Source: Tepidimonas fonticaldi
GTDB lineage: Bacteria; Pseudomonadota; Gammaproteobacteria; Burkholderiales; Burkholderiaceae_C
Assembly: GCF_007556755.1 (NCBI RefSeq)
Contig: NZ_VJOO01000001.1
Coordinates: 186,001-250,000 of the forward strand
Length of the DNA stretch: 64,000 nucleotides
Direction of reading: 5' to 3'
Position 1 is the stretch's first letter; each line of letters starts with the position of its first letter. A program made the position numbers and the translations under genes. Below are positions 54,080-64,000 of this stretch, one piece after another. The notes beneath the pieces were generated by a model. The model was not told where the DNA came from. It was given only the letters and a program-made list of their open reading frames with translations, and did no database searches.

Positions 54080-55047
54080 GCGCCGGCGTCCCCGAACGCG
54101 TGCCGCAGGGCGCGCGCGGCATCCTGGTGCGCGCGCAGCGCCTCCGGGAGGATGCGCCCCATCTTGATGAACTCGTGCGTCACGCCGCGGTAGATCTCCA
54201 GGTCCACGGCGACGCCGGCCATGCGCAGGGCATCGGCGAGCAGGATGCCCTCATCGACCAGGGGGTCGCACTCCGCCAGGCCGATCCAGGCGGGGGCCAC
54301 GCCATCGAAGTCCGGGGCCAGCAGCGGGGCAAAGCGCCAGTCCTCGCGCTGGCTGTCGTCGATGTAGTGGCGGAAGAACCACTGGATGGTCTCGGCCTCC
54401 AGCAGAAAGCCGTGTCCGAAGCGACGGTGCGACGCCGTGTCCTGCCACGCCGAGCACCCCGGGTAGAACAGCAGTTGCAGCGCCAGCGGCCAGCCGGCAT
54501 CGCGCGCCTGCAGAGCCGTCACGACCGCCAGGGTGCCACCGGCGCTGTCGCCCCCGATGGCGATGCGCCCCGGATCCAGCCCCAGCCCCGCAGCGGCGCC
54601 GCGCAGCCAGGCCAAGGCATCGAAGGCGTCATGCACCGCCGTGGGGAAGCGGTGCTCGGGCGCCAGACGGTAATCCAGCGACAGCACGGCGCAGCCGGCC
54701 AGATGGGCCAAGTGTCGGCACAGGGGGGCGTGCGTGCGCACACTGCCCACCGTAAAGCCCCCGCCATGCAGATAGAGCAGCACCGGCGGCGGTGTGGCGT
54801 GCGGCGGCCGATGCGGCACGACGAGTTCGGCCGCCAGCCGCGCACCGTCGCGGGCGGGGATCGCCAGAGACTCCACCCGCGCCATGCGGTGCGGCGGCAG
54901 GTCCAGCACATTGGCGCCCGCCTCGTAAAAGGCCCGCGCCTGCTCGGGCGTCAGGGCATGCAGGGGCGGCCGCCCCGCGCGGGCCATGCGATCCAGCACC
55001 CCGCGCATGGCGGGGGTCAGCAATTGGCGGGGATGGGTGTGCGTCAT
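54076..55047 (-). CDS. Alpha/beta hydrolase, hormone-sensitive-lipase family
   Basis: 323 residues. Oxyanion motif HGGG (94-97), nucleophile S168 in GGDSAGG, catalytic Asp in LAECDPLVDEG and His in RGVTHEFIKMG. HSL/family IV esterase acting on short acyl esters. No signal peptide, so cytoplasmic. Divergent from the alcohol dehydrogenase with a 96-bp gap. Confidence 0.92.
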   Translation of the reverse strand: MTHTHPRQLLTPAMRGVLDRMARAGRPPLHALTPEQARAFYEAGANVLDLPPHRMARVESLAIPARDGARLAAELVVPHRPPHATPPPVLLYLHGGGFTVGSVRTHAPLCRHLAHLAGCAVLSLDYRLAPEHRFPTAVHDAFDALAWLRGAAAGLGLDPGRIAIGGDSAGGTLAVVTALQARDAGWPLALQLLFYPGCSAWQDTASHRRFGHGFLLEAETIQWFFRHYIDDSQREDWRFAPLLAPDFDGVAPAWIGLAECDPLVDEGILLADALRMAGVAVDLEIYRGVTHEFIKMGRILPEALRAHQDAARALRHAFGDAGA

Positions 55048-55143
55048 GGGGCGGATTGTCGCGCGCGAGCCAGGCCGTCACCGCCGCCGCGCGCTACAGT
55101 CCGGGCCAGCCCCCCACCCACTCAGTATGAGGAGACTCCACCC

Positions 55144-56292
55144 GTGGCCGAAATCCGCTACCTCACCACCATCCAGATCGAATCCGGTGCGCTGCGCCTG
55201 CTGCGCAGCGAGTGCGCGCGCGTGGGAATCGCCCGCCCGCTGATCGTGACCGATGCCGGCGTGCGCGCGGCCGGTCTGCTGGAGCGCGCGGTGGCGGCCC
55301 TGGGGGACGGCGGCCCCACCCTGCCCCACGCCGTCTACGACGGCACGCCGTCCAATCCGACCGAGGCGGCCGTGCGCGCGGCCGCGGCGGTCTACCGCGA
55401 GGCCGGCTGCGACGGGCTGATCGCCCTGGGCGGCGGCAGCGCGATCGACTGCGCCAAGGGCGTGGCCATCGCCGTGGCGCACGAGGGGCCGCTCAAGACT
55501 TACGCGACCATCGAGGGCGGCTCGCCGCGCATCACGGACCGGGTGCCGCCCCTGATCGCGGTGCCGACGACGGCGGGCACCGGCAGCGAGGTGGCGCGCG
55601 GCGCGATCCTGATCGTCGACGATGGGCGCAAACTCGGCTTTCACAGTTGGCACCTGCTGCCCCGCGCCGCCATCCTGGACCCCGACCTGACGCTGGGCCT
55701 GCCGCCGCGGCTGACCGCGGCCACGGGCATGGATGCCATCGCGCACTGCATCGAGACCTTCCTGGCCCCGGCCTTCAATCCGCCGGCCGACGGCATCGCC
55801 CTCGACGGACTGGAGCGCGGCTGGGCCCACATCGAGCGCGCCACGCGCGACGGCCAGGACCGCGAGGCGCGGCTGCACATGATGAGCGCCAGCATGCAGG
55901 GGGCCATGGCATTCCAGAAGGGGCTGGGCTGCGTGCACTCGCTCAGCCACAGCTTAGGCGGCCTGAACCCCGCCCTGCACCACGGCACGCTCAATGCCGT
56001 CTTTCTGCCGGCGGTGATCGCCTTCAACGCCGGGGCCGAGAGCGTGCAGCGCGAGCGCCGGCTGCAGCGCATGGCGCGTGTGATGGGGCTGGCGGGTCCG
56101 GACGACATCGGTCCCGCGATCCGGGCGCTCAACGCCCGGCTGGGCCTGCCCGCCGGGCTGGCCGACATGGGGGTGACGCCGGCAATGTTCGAGCGCATCA
56201 TCGACGGGGCGATGGCCGACCACTGCCACAAGACCAACCCGCGGCTGGCCACCCGCGACGACTACCGCGCGATGCTCGAAGCGTCGCTGTGA
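55144..56292 (+). CDS. Iron-containing alcohol dehydrogenase
   Basis: 382 residues from a GTG at 55144, behind GAGGAGACT. Group III ADH: NAD site GGGSAIDCAKG (about 98-108), PTTAGTGSEVARGAIL, metal ligands in MDAIAHCIETFLAP and HSLSHSLGGLNPALHHGTLN. Oxidises alcohols or reduces aldehydes; substrate unknown. The frame is open far upstream through the esterase on the other strand; that part is not coding. Confidence 0.9.
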   Translation: MAEIRYLTTIQIESGALRLLRSECARVGIARPLIVTDAGVRAAGLLERAVAALGDGGPTLPHAVYDGTPSNPTEAAVRAAAAVYREAGCDGLIALGGGSAIDCAKGVAIAVAHEGPLKTYATIEGGSPRITDRVPPLIAVPTTAGTGSEVARGAILIVDDGRKLGFHSWHLLPRAAILDPDLTLGLPPRLTAATGMDAIAHCIETFLAPAFNPPADGIALDGLERGWAHIERATRDGQDREARLHMMSASMQGAMAFQKGLGCVHSLSHSLGGLNPALHHGTLNAVFLPAVIAFNAGAESVQRERRLQRMARVMGLAGPDDIGPAIRALNARLGLPAGLADMGVTPAMFERIIDGAMADHCHKTNPRLATRDDYRAMLEASL

Positions 56293-56302
56293 CCGGCTCC
56301 CA

Positions 56303-56327
56303 GGGCTACGGTCAACGGCCGCAGCCC
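56303..56327. terminator. Hairpin between convergent genes
   Basis: GGGCTACGG (56303-56311) pairs with CCGCAGCCC (56319-56327) with one mismatch or wobble and a 7-nt loop, between the ends of the alcohol dehydrogenase and patatin genes. No T-run on either side. Confidence 0.35.
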
Positions 56328-56329
56328 GA

Positions 56330-57430
56330 TCAGAGCGGCTCGACGCGGGCCGGATCGGGCCGCTGCAGCCAGGCGGCAAATTCGTCCGCCAGGCGCTGCG
56401 CCTCGCGCACGGCGGTCTGCCACGCCTGCATGCGCTCGGCCAGCCGGTGGCCATAGCGCGGAAAGTCGGTCCGATCGGGCAATTTGCCATTGGGCAGCCG
56501 CCGCACCCAGTCCGGATCGGGCGACAGCACGATGGTGTGGTCCAGCGCAGCCGTGGGGCGGTGGCGCCAGCGCAGGCCCTTGTCCAGCCAGCCCGGGATG
56601 ACCTGCCGCTGGAAATGCGGGTACAGCACCAGCCCGCGCGTCGGGCGCCAGCGCAGGTGCAGGTGGTAGTCGGTGATGCCGCCGTCCCAGTACGCGCCAG
56701 GCGGGGCCCCCGGAATATGGTGCACCGCCTGGAGCACGAACGGGATAGAGCAGCTCGCCTGCAGCGCGGGCATGAAGTTGTCGGCCTGCAGCGGCACATT
56801 GCGCGTGCGGTAGTCCGTGGGGTCGAACGGCAGCTCCGGCAGGCGGCCGCCGCGTTCGGGGCCGGCCACCGGGGCAGAGAACACCACCCGCTCCAGCCAG
56901 GCCCCCATGGCGCGACGGCGCAGCGCATTGGTCAGAAAAGCGCCCGCGTACCCCAACGGCGTGCGCCAACGCCCCTCGTGGCCCAGCAAATGGCGCCCCC
57001 GCGATGTGACGATGTGGAGCCGGTAGCGCGGATGGTGCAGCACTTCGCCCAGGCGGCCCCCGAAAAAATCGCGCAAATTGCGAGCAAATGACGCGCTGAC
57101 GTGCTCCGGCGTGGGGCGGCTGCGCCCCGGCTCGACTTCGTAGTCCTGGGCGATGTAGTCCCGCTCCAGCCGCTCGAAGGCCGCCACGGGGTCGTCCAGA
57201 CAGGCGGTGGCCATGCGCCAGGCCCCGATCGAGGCCCCCACCAGATCCACCGCATGCCCCCCTTGAGGCAGCCACTCGCCAAACAAAAAGCGGTCCAACG
57301 GCCCCAGAATCAAACCCTTGGGCCCGCCGGCGGCACCCGGAATCACGCCGACCGCCGCCGGTTGCAACCCGTCGCGGCGCAGGTGAGCAAGCGCCGCCGG
57401 GCCGGCATGGATGCGCAGCGCCCGGGTCAT
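56330..57430 (-). CDS. Patatin-like phospholipase
   Basis: 366 residues. Gly-rich oxyanion loop (PGAAGGPKGL, 31-40), nucleophile S67 in GASIG (65-69) and the dyad Asp D249 in YWDGGITDYH. Acyl hydrolase, probably on phospholipids. ATG overlaps the upstream HDOD stop (ATGA). Last gene of the tex-HDOD-HDOD-patatin operon. No signal peptide. Confidence 0.88.
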   Translation of the reverse strand: MTRALRIHAGPAALAHLRRDGLQPAAVGVIPGAAGGPKGLILGPLDRFLFGEWLPQGGHAVDLVGASIGAWRMATACLDDPVAAFERLERDYIAQDYEVEPGRSRPTPEHVSASFARNLRDFFGGRLGEVLHHPRYRLHIVTSRGRHLLGHEGRWRTPLGYAGAFLTNALRRRAMGAWLERVVFSAPVAGPERGGRLPELPFDPTDYRTRNVPLQADNFMPALQASCSIPFVLQAVHHIPGAPPGAYWDGGITDYHLHLRWRPTRGLVLYPHFQRQVIPGWLDKGLRWRHRPTAALDHTIVLSPDPDWVRRLPNGKLPDRTDFPRYGHRLAERMQAWQTAVREAQRLADEFAAWLQRPDPARVEPL

Positions 57431-58233
57431 GCCCCGCCCTCGATGACCACCCCGCCGGGATCGACCAGGGTGTCGGGATCCAGCTGCAGCAGCTCGCCCA
57501 CCGCGTCGGGGTAGGTGTGGATCAGGGCATCGCGCTGGTTGCCCAGCGTCCACAGGCGGGCGCGCCAGGCCGCCATGTGGACGACGGCGGCCAGCGGATC
57601 GGCCGATTCGCGGTGCAGCGGGTCGACGTGGTGCTCGATGGCCTGCACCAGCACCCGCGGCAAGCGCCAGTGCTGCCCGAGCGCCGCGCCCACCTCGGCG
57701 TAGGAGTAGCCCAGCGCCTGGTACTCCGCGCCGGCGCGCTCCAGGGCAAACCAGGGCCGCTCGCGGTCCAGATCGCGCATGACCTCGGGCAGGGCCTGGT
57801 GCATGACGAGTTCGCCCACGGCGTGCAGCAGCGCGGCGGTGAAGGCCACGTTGTCGTCCAGCCGGCGCGGGGCGCACACCCGGCGGGCCACCGACGCCGC
57901 GACGAAGCTGTACGCCCAAAACCGCTCCAGATCGATGCCCGGCGGGGCCGGAAAGCGGCTTTGCACCGCGGCGGCCAGCACCAGCGCCCGCACCCGATGC
58001 AGCCCGAGCACCGTGACCGCATCGCGCACGCTGTGCACGGGCCGCAGCAGCCGCAGAAAGGCCGAATTGGCCTGCTGCAACAGCCGGGCCACGAGGGCGG
58101 GATCGCGCTCGATGTCGGCGGTCACGGCGTTGAGGTCGACCTCGTCACGCCCAAAAGTGGCGATCAAGCGCGCGGCCACCTCGGGCACCACGGGCAGCGC
58201 ATCCGGTCGCTGAAGCAGGGCCTGTAATCGCAT
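57427..58233 (-). CDS. HDOD-domain protein (second of tandem pair)
   Basis: 268 residues, essentially one HDOD domain (LPVVPEVAARLI start; RDPALVARLLQQANSAFLRL; VRDAVTVLGLHRVRALVLAAAVQ; FTAALLHAVGELVMHQALPE). HDOD proteins are HD-like but lack hydrolase metal residues and work in signalling. Paralogous to the next gene; lower conservation in the last 80 residues. 9 nt after it. Confidence 0.88.
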   Translation of the reverse strand: MRLQALLQRPDALPVVPEVAARLIATFGRDEVDLNAVTADIERDPALVARLLQQANSAFLRLLRPVHSVRDAVTVLGLHRVRALVLAAAVQSRFPAPPGIDLERFWAYSFVAASVARRVCAPRRLDDNVAFTAALLHAVGELVMHQALPEVMRDLDRERPWFALERAGAEYQALGYSYAEVGAALGQHWRLPRVLVQAIEHHVDPLHRESADPLAAVVHMAAWRARLWTLGNQRDALIHTYPDAVGELLQLDPDTLVDPGGVVIEGGA

Positions 58234-58242
58234 CGCCTGCCC

Positions 58243-59070
58243 TCAATGCAAAAAGGCGGCCAGTTCACCGGCCGAGGTCCATTCCTGCGGATCCTTGTCG
58301 AGCACGGTTTCCAGGCTCAGACCGAGCAGTATCGCCACCACGTCCGGGAAGGTCGCGGCCATCGCATCGCGGTCCAGGTTCATCTCCTGCGCGCGCGCGC
58401 GCCACGATGCCATGTGGATGACCCCGGCCAGCGGCTCGTAGATATCGCCCTCGAACGGGACCAGCTGGTGGCGCAGCGCCTTGACGATGACTTCGGGGAA
58501 ATCCCAGCGCTGCGCGAAGGCCGCGCCCACGTCGGCGTAGGTGTAGCCCAACACCGATCGTTCGACCTCGGCGCGCTTCATGTCGAATGGCGAGACGCGC
58601 CAGTCGATCTTGGCCACGACGTCGGGCATGCCGATGTGCATGACCAGATCCCCGACGGCATGCACCAGCCCCGCCGTGAAGGCGGCCCCCTCCGGCAGGC
58701 GCAGGCTGCGCGCCAGCGGCCGGCAGATCTTGGCCGTGTTGAGACTGTAGCGCCAAAACTGCTCCAGATTGACGCCCGGCACGGTCTTGAAGCTGCTGCC
58801 CAGCGCCACCGCCTGCACCAGCGTGCGCAAGTGGTTGAAGCCCAGCACCGTGATCGCCTCGCCGACGCTGTCGATCTGCCGCGTCAACCCGAAGAAGGCC
58901 GAATTGGCCAGCTTGAGCAGGCGCGCCGTCAGCCCCGGGTCGGTCGCGACCAGGTCGGCGATGCGGCGCGGATCGGGATCGTCGCGGTCGAGTTCGGCCG
59001 TGACCTCCGAGACCACACGCGGGATGCTCGGGATCGCCTTGGCCTGGTTGAGCAGTTCGTCGAGCGTCAT
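58243..59070 (-). CDS. HDOD-domain protein (first of tandem pair)
   Basis: 275 residues. HDOD: IPSIPRVVSEVTAELDRDD, TDPGLTARLLKLANSAFFGL, SVGEAITVLGFNHLRTLVQAVAL, FTAGLVHAVGDLVMHIGMPD. Clearly related to its neighbour, suggesting tandem duplication. 12 nt after tex, so within the same transcript. Confidence 0.9.
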   Translation of the reverse strand: MTLDELLNQAKAIPSIPRVVSEVTAELDRDDPDPRRIADLVATDPGLTARLLKLANSAFFGLTRQIDSVGEAITVLGFNHLRTLVQAVALGSSFKTVPGVNLEQFWRYSLNTAKICRPLARSLRLPEGAAFTAGLVHAVGDLVMHIGMPDVVAKIDWRVSPFDMKRAEVERSVLGYTYADVGAAFAQRWDFPEVIVKALRHQLVPFEGDIYEPLAGVIHMASWRARAQEMNLDRDAMAATFPDVVAILLGLSLETVLDKDPQEWTSAGELAAFLH

Positions 59071-59082
59071 GTCAGCGTGCGA

Positions 59083-61461
59083 TTATCCGCGCTGCCGCAG
59101 CCCCTGCAGCTTGGCGAATGCCGATGCCATGGCCGTGGCGGCCGGCTCGGCCGGGCGGGCGCGCACGCGGGCGCCCCCGGCCCCGTTGCCAGCTCCGTTC
59201 CCGGCCCCGTCGGCGCTCCGCCCCGACGGCGCCTGCCCCGGCTGCGCATCCAGCCGCATGGTCAGCGCGATGCGCCGGCGCGGCAGGTCCACCTCCAGCA
59301 CCTTGACGCGCACGATGTCGCCGGCCTTGACCACCTCGCGTGCATCGGCCACATACCGGTTGGCCAGTTGGCTGACGTGCACCAGCCCGTCCTGGTGCAC
59401 GCCGACGTCCACGAACGCGCCGAACTGCGCCACGTTGGTCACCGTACCCTCCAGCACCATGCTGGGCTTGAGGTCCTTCAGATCCTGCACCGTGTCGTCG
59501 AAGCGCGCGACCCGGAAATCCGGCCGCGGGTCGCGCCCGGGTTTTTCCAGCTCGCTCAGGATGTCGCGCACCGTCACCACCCCGAAGCGGTCGTCGGCAA
59601 AGGCCTCGGGCTTGAGCGCGCGCAACACCTCGGCCTTGCCCATCACGGCCTCGATGGGGCGGCCCGCCGCAGCCAGGATGCGCTCGACGACGGGATAGGT
59701 CTCCGGGTGCACACCCGTCATGTCCAGCGGATTGTCCCCGCCGCGGATGCGCAGGAAGCCCGCGCACTGCTCGAAGGTCTTGGGCCCCAGCCCCGTCACC
59801 TGCAACAGTTGCTGCCGGTGGCGGAAGGCCCCGTGGGCGTCACGCCAGCGCACCACGGCGCGCGCCGTCGCCGCGGACAGGCCCGAGACGCGCGCGAGCA
59901 ACGGCACGCTGGCCGTGTTCAAGTCCACCCCCACGCCGTTGACGCAGTCCTCCACCACGGCATCCAGCGTGCGCGCCAGGGCCGCCTGGTTGACGTCGTG
60001 CTGGTACTGGCCAACGCCAATGCTCTTGGGGTCGATCTTGACCAGCTCGGCCAGCGGATCCTGCAGCCGGCGCGCGATGCTCACCGCCCCGCGCAGGCTC
60101 ACGTCGAGCTCCGGCAACTCCTGCGCCGCGGCCTCGCTGGCACTGTAGACCGAGGCGCCGGCCTCGCTGACGACGACCTTTTGCGGCAGCGGGCCCGCCC
60201 CGCCCTGGCGCAGGCGCTGCAGCAGCTCGGCCACCAGTCGGTCGGTCTCGCGGCTCGCGGTGCCGTTGCCGATGGCGATCAGCTCCACGCCGTGGCGCCG
60301 CACCAGCGCGGCCAACGCCGTCAGCGCCCCTTCGACATCGCGCCGGGGCTCGAACGGATAGACCGTGGCAGTGTCCACCACCTTGCCGGTGGCATCCACC
60401 ACCGCCACCTTGACGCCGGTGCGGATGCCGGGGTCCAGCCCCATCGTCGGTCGCGCGCCGGCCGGTGCAGCCAGCAGCAGGTCGCGCAGGTTGGCGCCGA
60501 ACACCTGGATCGCCACCGCCTCGGCCTGCTCGCGCAGGCGGGCGAACAGGTCGCGCTCGATCGACAGGCTCAGCTTCACACGCCACGTCCAGGCCACGCA
60601 GCGGCGCAGCAGGTCGTCGGCGGCGCGGCCCTGGTGGCTCCAGCCCAGCAACCGGGCCAGGCGTCCCTCGGCCACCGAGGGCTGGCCAGCCGGCGCCTCC
60701 TGCGGCTGAGCCAGGCGCAGATCCAGCACCTCCTGCGCGCGGCCGCGCAGCATCGCCAGCGCCCGGTGCGACGGCACGCGCGCGATCGGCTCGTCGTGCT
60801 CGAAGTAGTCGCGGAACTTGGCGACCTCCGGGTCGTCGGGGTTGCGCGCCTCGATGCGGCGGCTGCGCAGCAGCCCCTCGGTCCACAGCCACTCGCGCAG
60901 CGGCTGCACGAGGGTGGCGTCCTCGGCCCAGCGCTCGCTCAGGATGTCACGCACGCCGTCCAGCACCGCGGCCACGGTGGTGAAGTCGCTGCCGTCCTCG
61001 CTCTTGGCTTCCTTCACGTAAGGCTGGGCGGCGGCGTGCGGATCCAGCGTCGGGTCGGCCCAGAGCGCATCCGCGAGCGGCTCCAGCCCCGCCTCGCGCG
61101 CGATCTGGCCCTTGGTGCGGCGCTTGGGCTTGTACGGCAGGTAGAGGTCTTCCAGATCCTGCTTGGTCGCCGCGGCCTCCAGCGCCGCCCGCAGCGCGGG
61201 CGTGAGCTTGCCCTGCTCCTCGATGCTGCGCAGGATGGCGGCGCGGCGCTCTTCCAGCTCGCGCAGGTAGGTCAGACGCTGCTCCAACTGGCGCAGCTGG
61301 GTGTCGTCGAGGCCCCCGGTGGCCTCTTTGCGGTAGCGGGCGATGAAGGGGACGGTGGCGCCGCCGTCCAGCAGGTCCACGGCGGCCTGCACCTGGGCGG
61401 CGCGCACGCCGAGCTCGTCGGCGAGGCGGGCAACGATCGTCGTGCTCACGGTCGATGGCAT
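59083..61461 (-). CDS. tex: Tex-family RNA-binding transcription accessory protein
   Basis: 792 residues from the ATG at 61461 ([18 protein letters not shown]); E. coli YhgF is 773. Tex N-terminal helical domain, YqgF-like RNase fold ([17 protein letters not shown]), helix-hairpin-helix pair ([20 protein letters not shown]) and C-terminal S1 domain (about 665-735; [31 protein letters not shown]). The tail is Gly/Ala/Arg-rich. Binds nucleic acid; implicated in transcription and toxin expression control elsewhere. Confidence 0.95.
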   Translation of the reverse strand: MPSTVSTTIVARLADELGVRAAQVQAAVDLLDGGATVPFIARYRKEATGGLDDTQLRQLEQRLTYLRELEERRAAILRSIEEQGKLTPALRAALEAAATKQDLEDLYLPYKPKRRTKGQIAREAGLEPLADALWADPTLDPHAAAQPYVKEAKSEDGSDFTTVAAVLDGVRDILSERWAEDATLVQPLREWLWTEGLLRSRRIEARNPDDPEVAKFRDYFEHDEPIARVPSHRALAMLRGRAQEVLDLRLAQPQEAPAGQPSVAEGRLARLLGWSHQGRAADDLLRRCVAWTWRVKLSLSIERDLFARLREQAEAVAIQVFGANLRDLLLAAPAGARPTMGLDPGIRTGVKVAVVDATGKVVDTATVYPFEPRRDVEGALTALAALVRRHGVELIAIGNGTASRETDRLVAELLQRLRQGGAGPLPQKVVVSEAGASVYSASEAAAQELPELDVSLRGAVSIARRLQDPLAELVKIDPKSIGVGQYQHDVNQAALARTLDAVVEDCVNGVGVDLNTASVPLLARVSGLSAATARAVVRWRDAHGAFRHRQQLLQVTGLGPKTFEQCAGFLRIRGGDNPLDMTGVHPETYPVVERILAAAGRPIEAVMGKAEVLRALKPEAFADDRFGVVTVRDILSELEKPGRDPRPDFRVARFDDTVQDLKDLKPSMVLEGTVTNVAQFGAFVDVGVHQDGLVHVSQLANRYVADAREVVKAGDIVRVKVLEVDLPRRRIALTMRLDAQPGQAPSGRSADGAGNGAGNGAGGARVRARPAEPAATAMASAFAKLQGLRQRG

Positions 61462-61568
61462 GGGGTGGTTCGATACGAAAACCGGCAAGTGTGCCACGGC
61501 GCCCCCGGCACGCCGTTTGCTCAGCGGTCGATCGTGATCATTCATCTCCACCCGCATTCCGCCCGCCC

Positions 61569-64000
61569 ATGAGTCTGCCCGCCGTCCCCATCGACAACTA
61601 CCTGCCCTACATGCCCGACGTCACGCGCTGCGAGACGTCGCTGCGCGAGCTGAACCTGATGTGGCGCCTGATCGAGTCGACCGCGCGCATGGTCTGCCCG
61701 CAGGAGGCGCAGGCCATCCTGCCGACGATTGCCGCCACGCGCGCCGGCTTCGACCGGCTGGAGCGCGAGCTGGTGCGCAGCCTGGTGGCCGAGAAGATCG
61801 ACCACGCCATGGCGGCGCTGGGCACGCGCGCCGGCTACGTGATCGACATCGTCGTGCGCAACCTGTACGAGCGCACCGCCGACGTCGGCTTCCTGGCCAC
61901 CGACCGCGTGCTGTGCGAGTTCGTCGCCGGGCTGACGCGCGACGTCGACGCCGTGCGCGCGCGGCTGCTGTCGTACCGGCGCAAGTACACGGTGTACGAC
62001 GAGATCCTGCTGCTGGACCCGCAAGGCAACGTGCTGGTGCAGACCGACCCCGCGCACGCGGTGGAGGGCACGCAGGACCCGTTGCTCGAGCAGGCACTGG
62101 CCTCGGACGGCTACGTGCAGATCTTTCGCCCGACCGACCTGCGCCCCGGGCTGGGCGCCAGCCTCATCTACGCCCAGCGCATGCTGCACCCGACGACGCG
62201 CCAGCCGGCCGGCGTGCTGTGCCTGGTGTTCGGCTTCGAGGCCGAGATGGCCGGCATCTTCCGCTCGCACGGCGACCCGGCCGGCCGCTCCATCCTGCTG
62301 CTGCTGGACGCTCAGGCGCGCGTCATCGCCAGCTCCGACGAGCACTGGATCGGGCGCGGCGCGCGCGTGCCGGTCAATCCCGACGGCGCGCCGCGCCTGC
62401 TGCTGCACGCCGGGCGCGAGTACCTGGTCTGCACGCGCCGTGCCGAGGGCTACCAGGGCTACCTGGGCCCGGAGGGCTGGCAGGGGCAGGTGATGGTGCC
62501 GGTGGACCTGGCCTTCACGCGCGACGAGGGCAGCGCGCTGGAGGCGCTGGACCCCGGCACCGCCGCCGGCCTGCTGTCGCACGCGCGCAGCTTCAGCCCG
62601 CCGCTGTACGAGGTGATCCGCGCCACCGAGTCGATCCGCCGGGTGGTGTGGAACGGCCAGGTCGTCACCGCCGGGCGCGACATCGACCGCCAGCGCCTCA
62701 AGACCATCCTCGACCAGATCAGCGAGACCGGCGCGCGCAGCAACACGCTGTTCGCGCAGTCGGTGCGCGACCTCTACGACACCGTGCTGGCCTCCGGCCT
62801 GCAGCGCGTCGGCTTCGTCGCCCACCTGGCGGTGGACCTGCTGGACCGCAACCTGTACGAGCGCGCCGACGACTGCCGCTGGTGGGCGATGACGCCGGAG
62901 CTGCGCACCATCCTGGCGCAGCCGGAGCCCCAGGACGGTGCGCGCGAGACGATCACGCCGCTGCTGCGCTACATCCACTCGCTCTACACCGTCTACACGC
63001 GGCTGTTCGTCTACGACCGCGGCGGGCGCATCGTCGCCCAGTCGCACGACGGCGGCGACGACGGGCTGGTCGGCCGCCGCGTCGACGAGGCCACGCTGCA
63101 GGCGGTGCTGGCGCTGCAAGACGAGCAGCGCTACCACGTCTCGCCGTTCCAGGTGGAGCCGTGGACCGACGGACGCCCGACCTACACCTACCACGCCGCG
63201 ATCCGCCACCCGGAGGACGGCCGCATCGTCGGCGGCATCGGCATCGTCTTCCACGCCGAGCGCGAGCTGCTGGCGATGCTGCGCGGCGCCGTCGGCCAGC
63301 GGCCGGACGCGCGCGCCTACCTGACCGACCGGCAGGGCCGCGTCATCGCCAGCACCGACCCGGCCACGCCGGTGGGGACGGTGCTGGCGGCCGCCGGGCC
63401 GTGGCTGGAGCTGCCCAACGGCGCCACCGCCAGCCGCGTCATCGAGCACGAGGGGCACTACGTGCTGCTGGGCGCCTCGGCCTCGGCCGGCTACCGCGAG
63501 TTCAAGACCAGCGACGGCTACCGCGACGACGTGCTGGCCTTCGTGATCGAGACGCTGGGCCCGGTACGGCGCGCCAGCGCCCGGGTCGGCGGCGCCCACG
63601 ACGACGGCTGGACGCACGGCGCGGCGCGCGGCGGGCAGGAGTACGCCACCTTCTACCTCGGCAACGACCTGCTGGCGCTGGATGCGGCGTGCGTGCGCGA
63701 GGCGGTGCCGGCCGAGCGCATGACCAGCGCCCCGGCCGGCGGCCACCCGGCGCGCGTCGGTCTGCTGCCGCCGACCGACAACACCGCCGTGCGCCACTTC
63801 CTGTGGGTGTACGACCTCGGCCGCCTGCTCGGCGTCGCCGCCCCGGCGGACACCGCCGTGCAGGGCCGCCAGATCATCCTGGTGGAGCACGGCGGCCAGA
63901 CCGCCGGCCTGCTGGTCGACGAGCTGCACGCCGTGCCGGAGTTCGCGCCGAACGAGATCATCGAGGCGCCGTTCGGCGGTGCCGCGCGGCGGCTGATCGA
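61569..64000 (+). CDS. Cache-like sensory protein with C-terminal CheW domain (3' end cut)
   Basis: Open from an ATG at 61569 to the window edge (810 residues). Two regions with Cache/PAS-like sensor patterns: about 130-330 ([54 protein letters not shown]) and about 460-680 ([52 protein letters not shown]). The CheW domain starts near 690 ([19 protein letters not shown]) and reaches [20 protein letters not shown]. No membrane segment or signal peptide, so cytosolic. Likely links a sensed signal to a chemotaxis-type kinase array. Divergent from tex. Confidence 0.8.
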   Translation, partial: MSLPAVPIDNYLPYMPDVTRCETSLRELNLMWRLIESTARMVCPQEAQAILPTIAATRAGFDRLERELVRSLVAEKIDHAMAALGTRAGYVIDIVVRNLYERTADVGFLATDRVLCEFVAGLTRDVDAVRARLLSYRRKYTVYDEILLLDPQGNVLVQTDPAHAVEGTQDPLLEQALASDGYVQIFRPTDLRPGLGASLIYAQRMLHPTTRQPAGVLCLVFGFEAEMAGIFRSHGDPAGRSILLLLDAQARVIASSDEHWIGRGARVPVNPDGAPRLLLHAGREYLVCTRRAEGYQGYLGPEGWQGQVMVPVDLAFTRDEGSALEALDPGTAAGLLSHARSFSPPLYEVIRATESIRRVVWNGQVVTAGRDIDRQRLKTILDQISETGARSNTLFAQSVRDLYDTVLASGLQRVGFVAHLAVDLLDRNLYERADDCRWWAMTPELRTILAQPEPQDGARETITPLLRYIHSLYTVYTRLFVYDRGGRIVAQSHDGGDDGLVGRRVDEATLQAVLALQDEQRYHVSPFQVEPWTDGRPTYTYHAAIRHPEDGRIVGGIGIVFHAERELLAMLRGAVGQRPDARAYLTDRQGRVIASTDPATPVGTVLAAAGPWLELPNGATASRVIEHEGHYVLLGASASAGYREFKTSDGYRDDVLAFVIETLGPVRRASARVGGAHDDGWTHGAARGGQEYATFYLGNDLLALDAACVREAVPAERMTSAPAGGHPARVGLLPPTDNTAVRHFLWVYDLGRLLGVAAPADTAVQGRQIILVEHGGQTAGLLVDELHAVPEFAPNEIIEAPFGGAARRLI

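Noticed and set aside
61542-63929. 795-codon minus-strand frame opposite the CheW protein
   Set aside because: The plus strand encodes recognisable sensory and CheW blocks; the minus frame has repetitive Val/Gln/Arg composition only.

Overview
The window is a high-GC chromosomal segment of a beta-proteobacterium of the order Burkholderiales, probably Comamonadaceae-like; the genus (Tepidimonas or a relative) is only a guess. The evidence is gene order: the cell-envelope/translation block rpsB-tsf-pyrH-frr-uppS-cdsA-dxr-rseP-bamA-skp-lpxD-fabZ-lpxA-lpxB-rnhB-methyltransferase, carA-carB-greA, aceE-aceF-lpdA with a lipoyl domain on E3, and a pobR/pobA pair. No rRNA, tRNA, CRISPR array or prophage was seen. 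The window cuts a gene at each end.

Layout. 1-6307: a truncated DUF2189-type membrane protein, then the yejABEF peptide ABC importer on the minus strand. 6354-7803: fabI facing a diheme cytochrome c whose promoter carries an FNR/FixK-type box. 7985-17345: the pyruvate dehydrogenase operon aceE-aceF-lpdA, divergent from a PAS sensor kinase and FixJ-like regulator. 17357-18208: folD. 18209-23688: an AT-rich accessory islet. It holds an acyltransferase-3/AlgX-type O-acetyltransferase gene destroyed by an IS30 element, an IS3 element, an IS5 remnant and an internal deletion, followed by a RhuM-Fic/Doc fusion gene. 23641-29171: DUF4149 protein, greA, carB, carA. 29310-44678: the envelope/translation block, all on the minus strand, covering outer-membrane assembly, lipid A, phospholipid, isoprenoid and undecaprenyl phosphate synthesis, ribosome recycling, UMP kinase, EF-Ts and S2.

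44896-48764: nnrD, an acyl-CoA synthetase and a nuclease lipoprotein. 48761-50952: IclR-type regulator (PobR-like) divergent from pobA, with a 14-bp inverted-repeat operator between them. 50910-56292: YgiQ radical SAM protein, MaoC hydratase, a 52-residue unknown protein coupled to an HSL-type esterase, and an iron-dependent alcohol dehydrogenase. 56330-61461: patatin, two HDOD proteins and Tex in one minus-strand operon. 61569-end: a truncated soluble sensory protein with a C-terminal CheW domain.

Most of the window is ordinary core genome. The least ordinary parts are the 18.2-23.7 kb islet (broken O-acetyltransferase with a permuted AlgX-type domain; RhuM-Fic gene with a perfect 15-bp inverted repeat inside the reading frame), the FNR-type cytochrome promoter, the near-identical carA and rpsB start regions with a hairpin at the presumed 5' end of the rpsB mRNA, and the tandem-HDOD/patatin/Tex operon. 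I did not find a clearly new multi-gene system.
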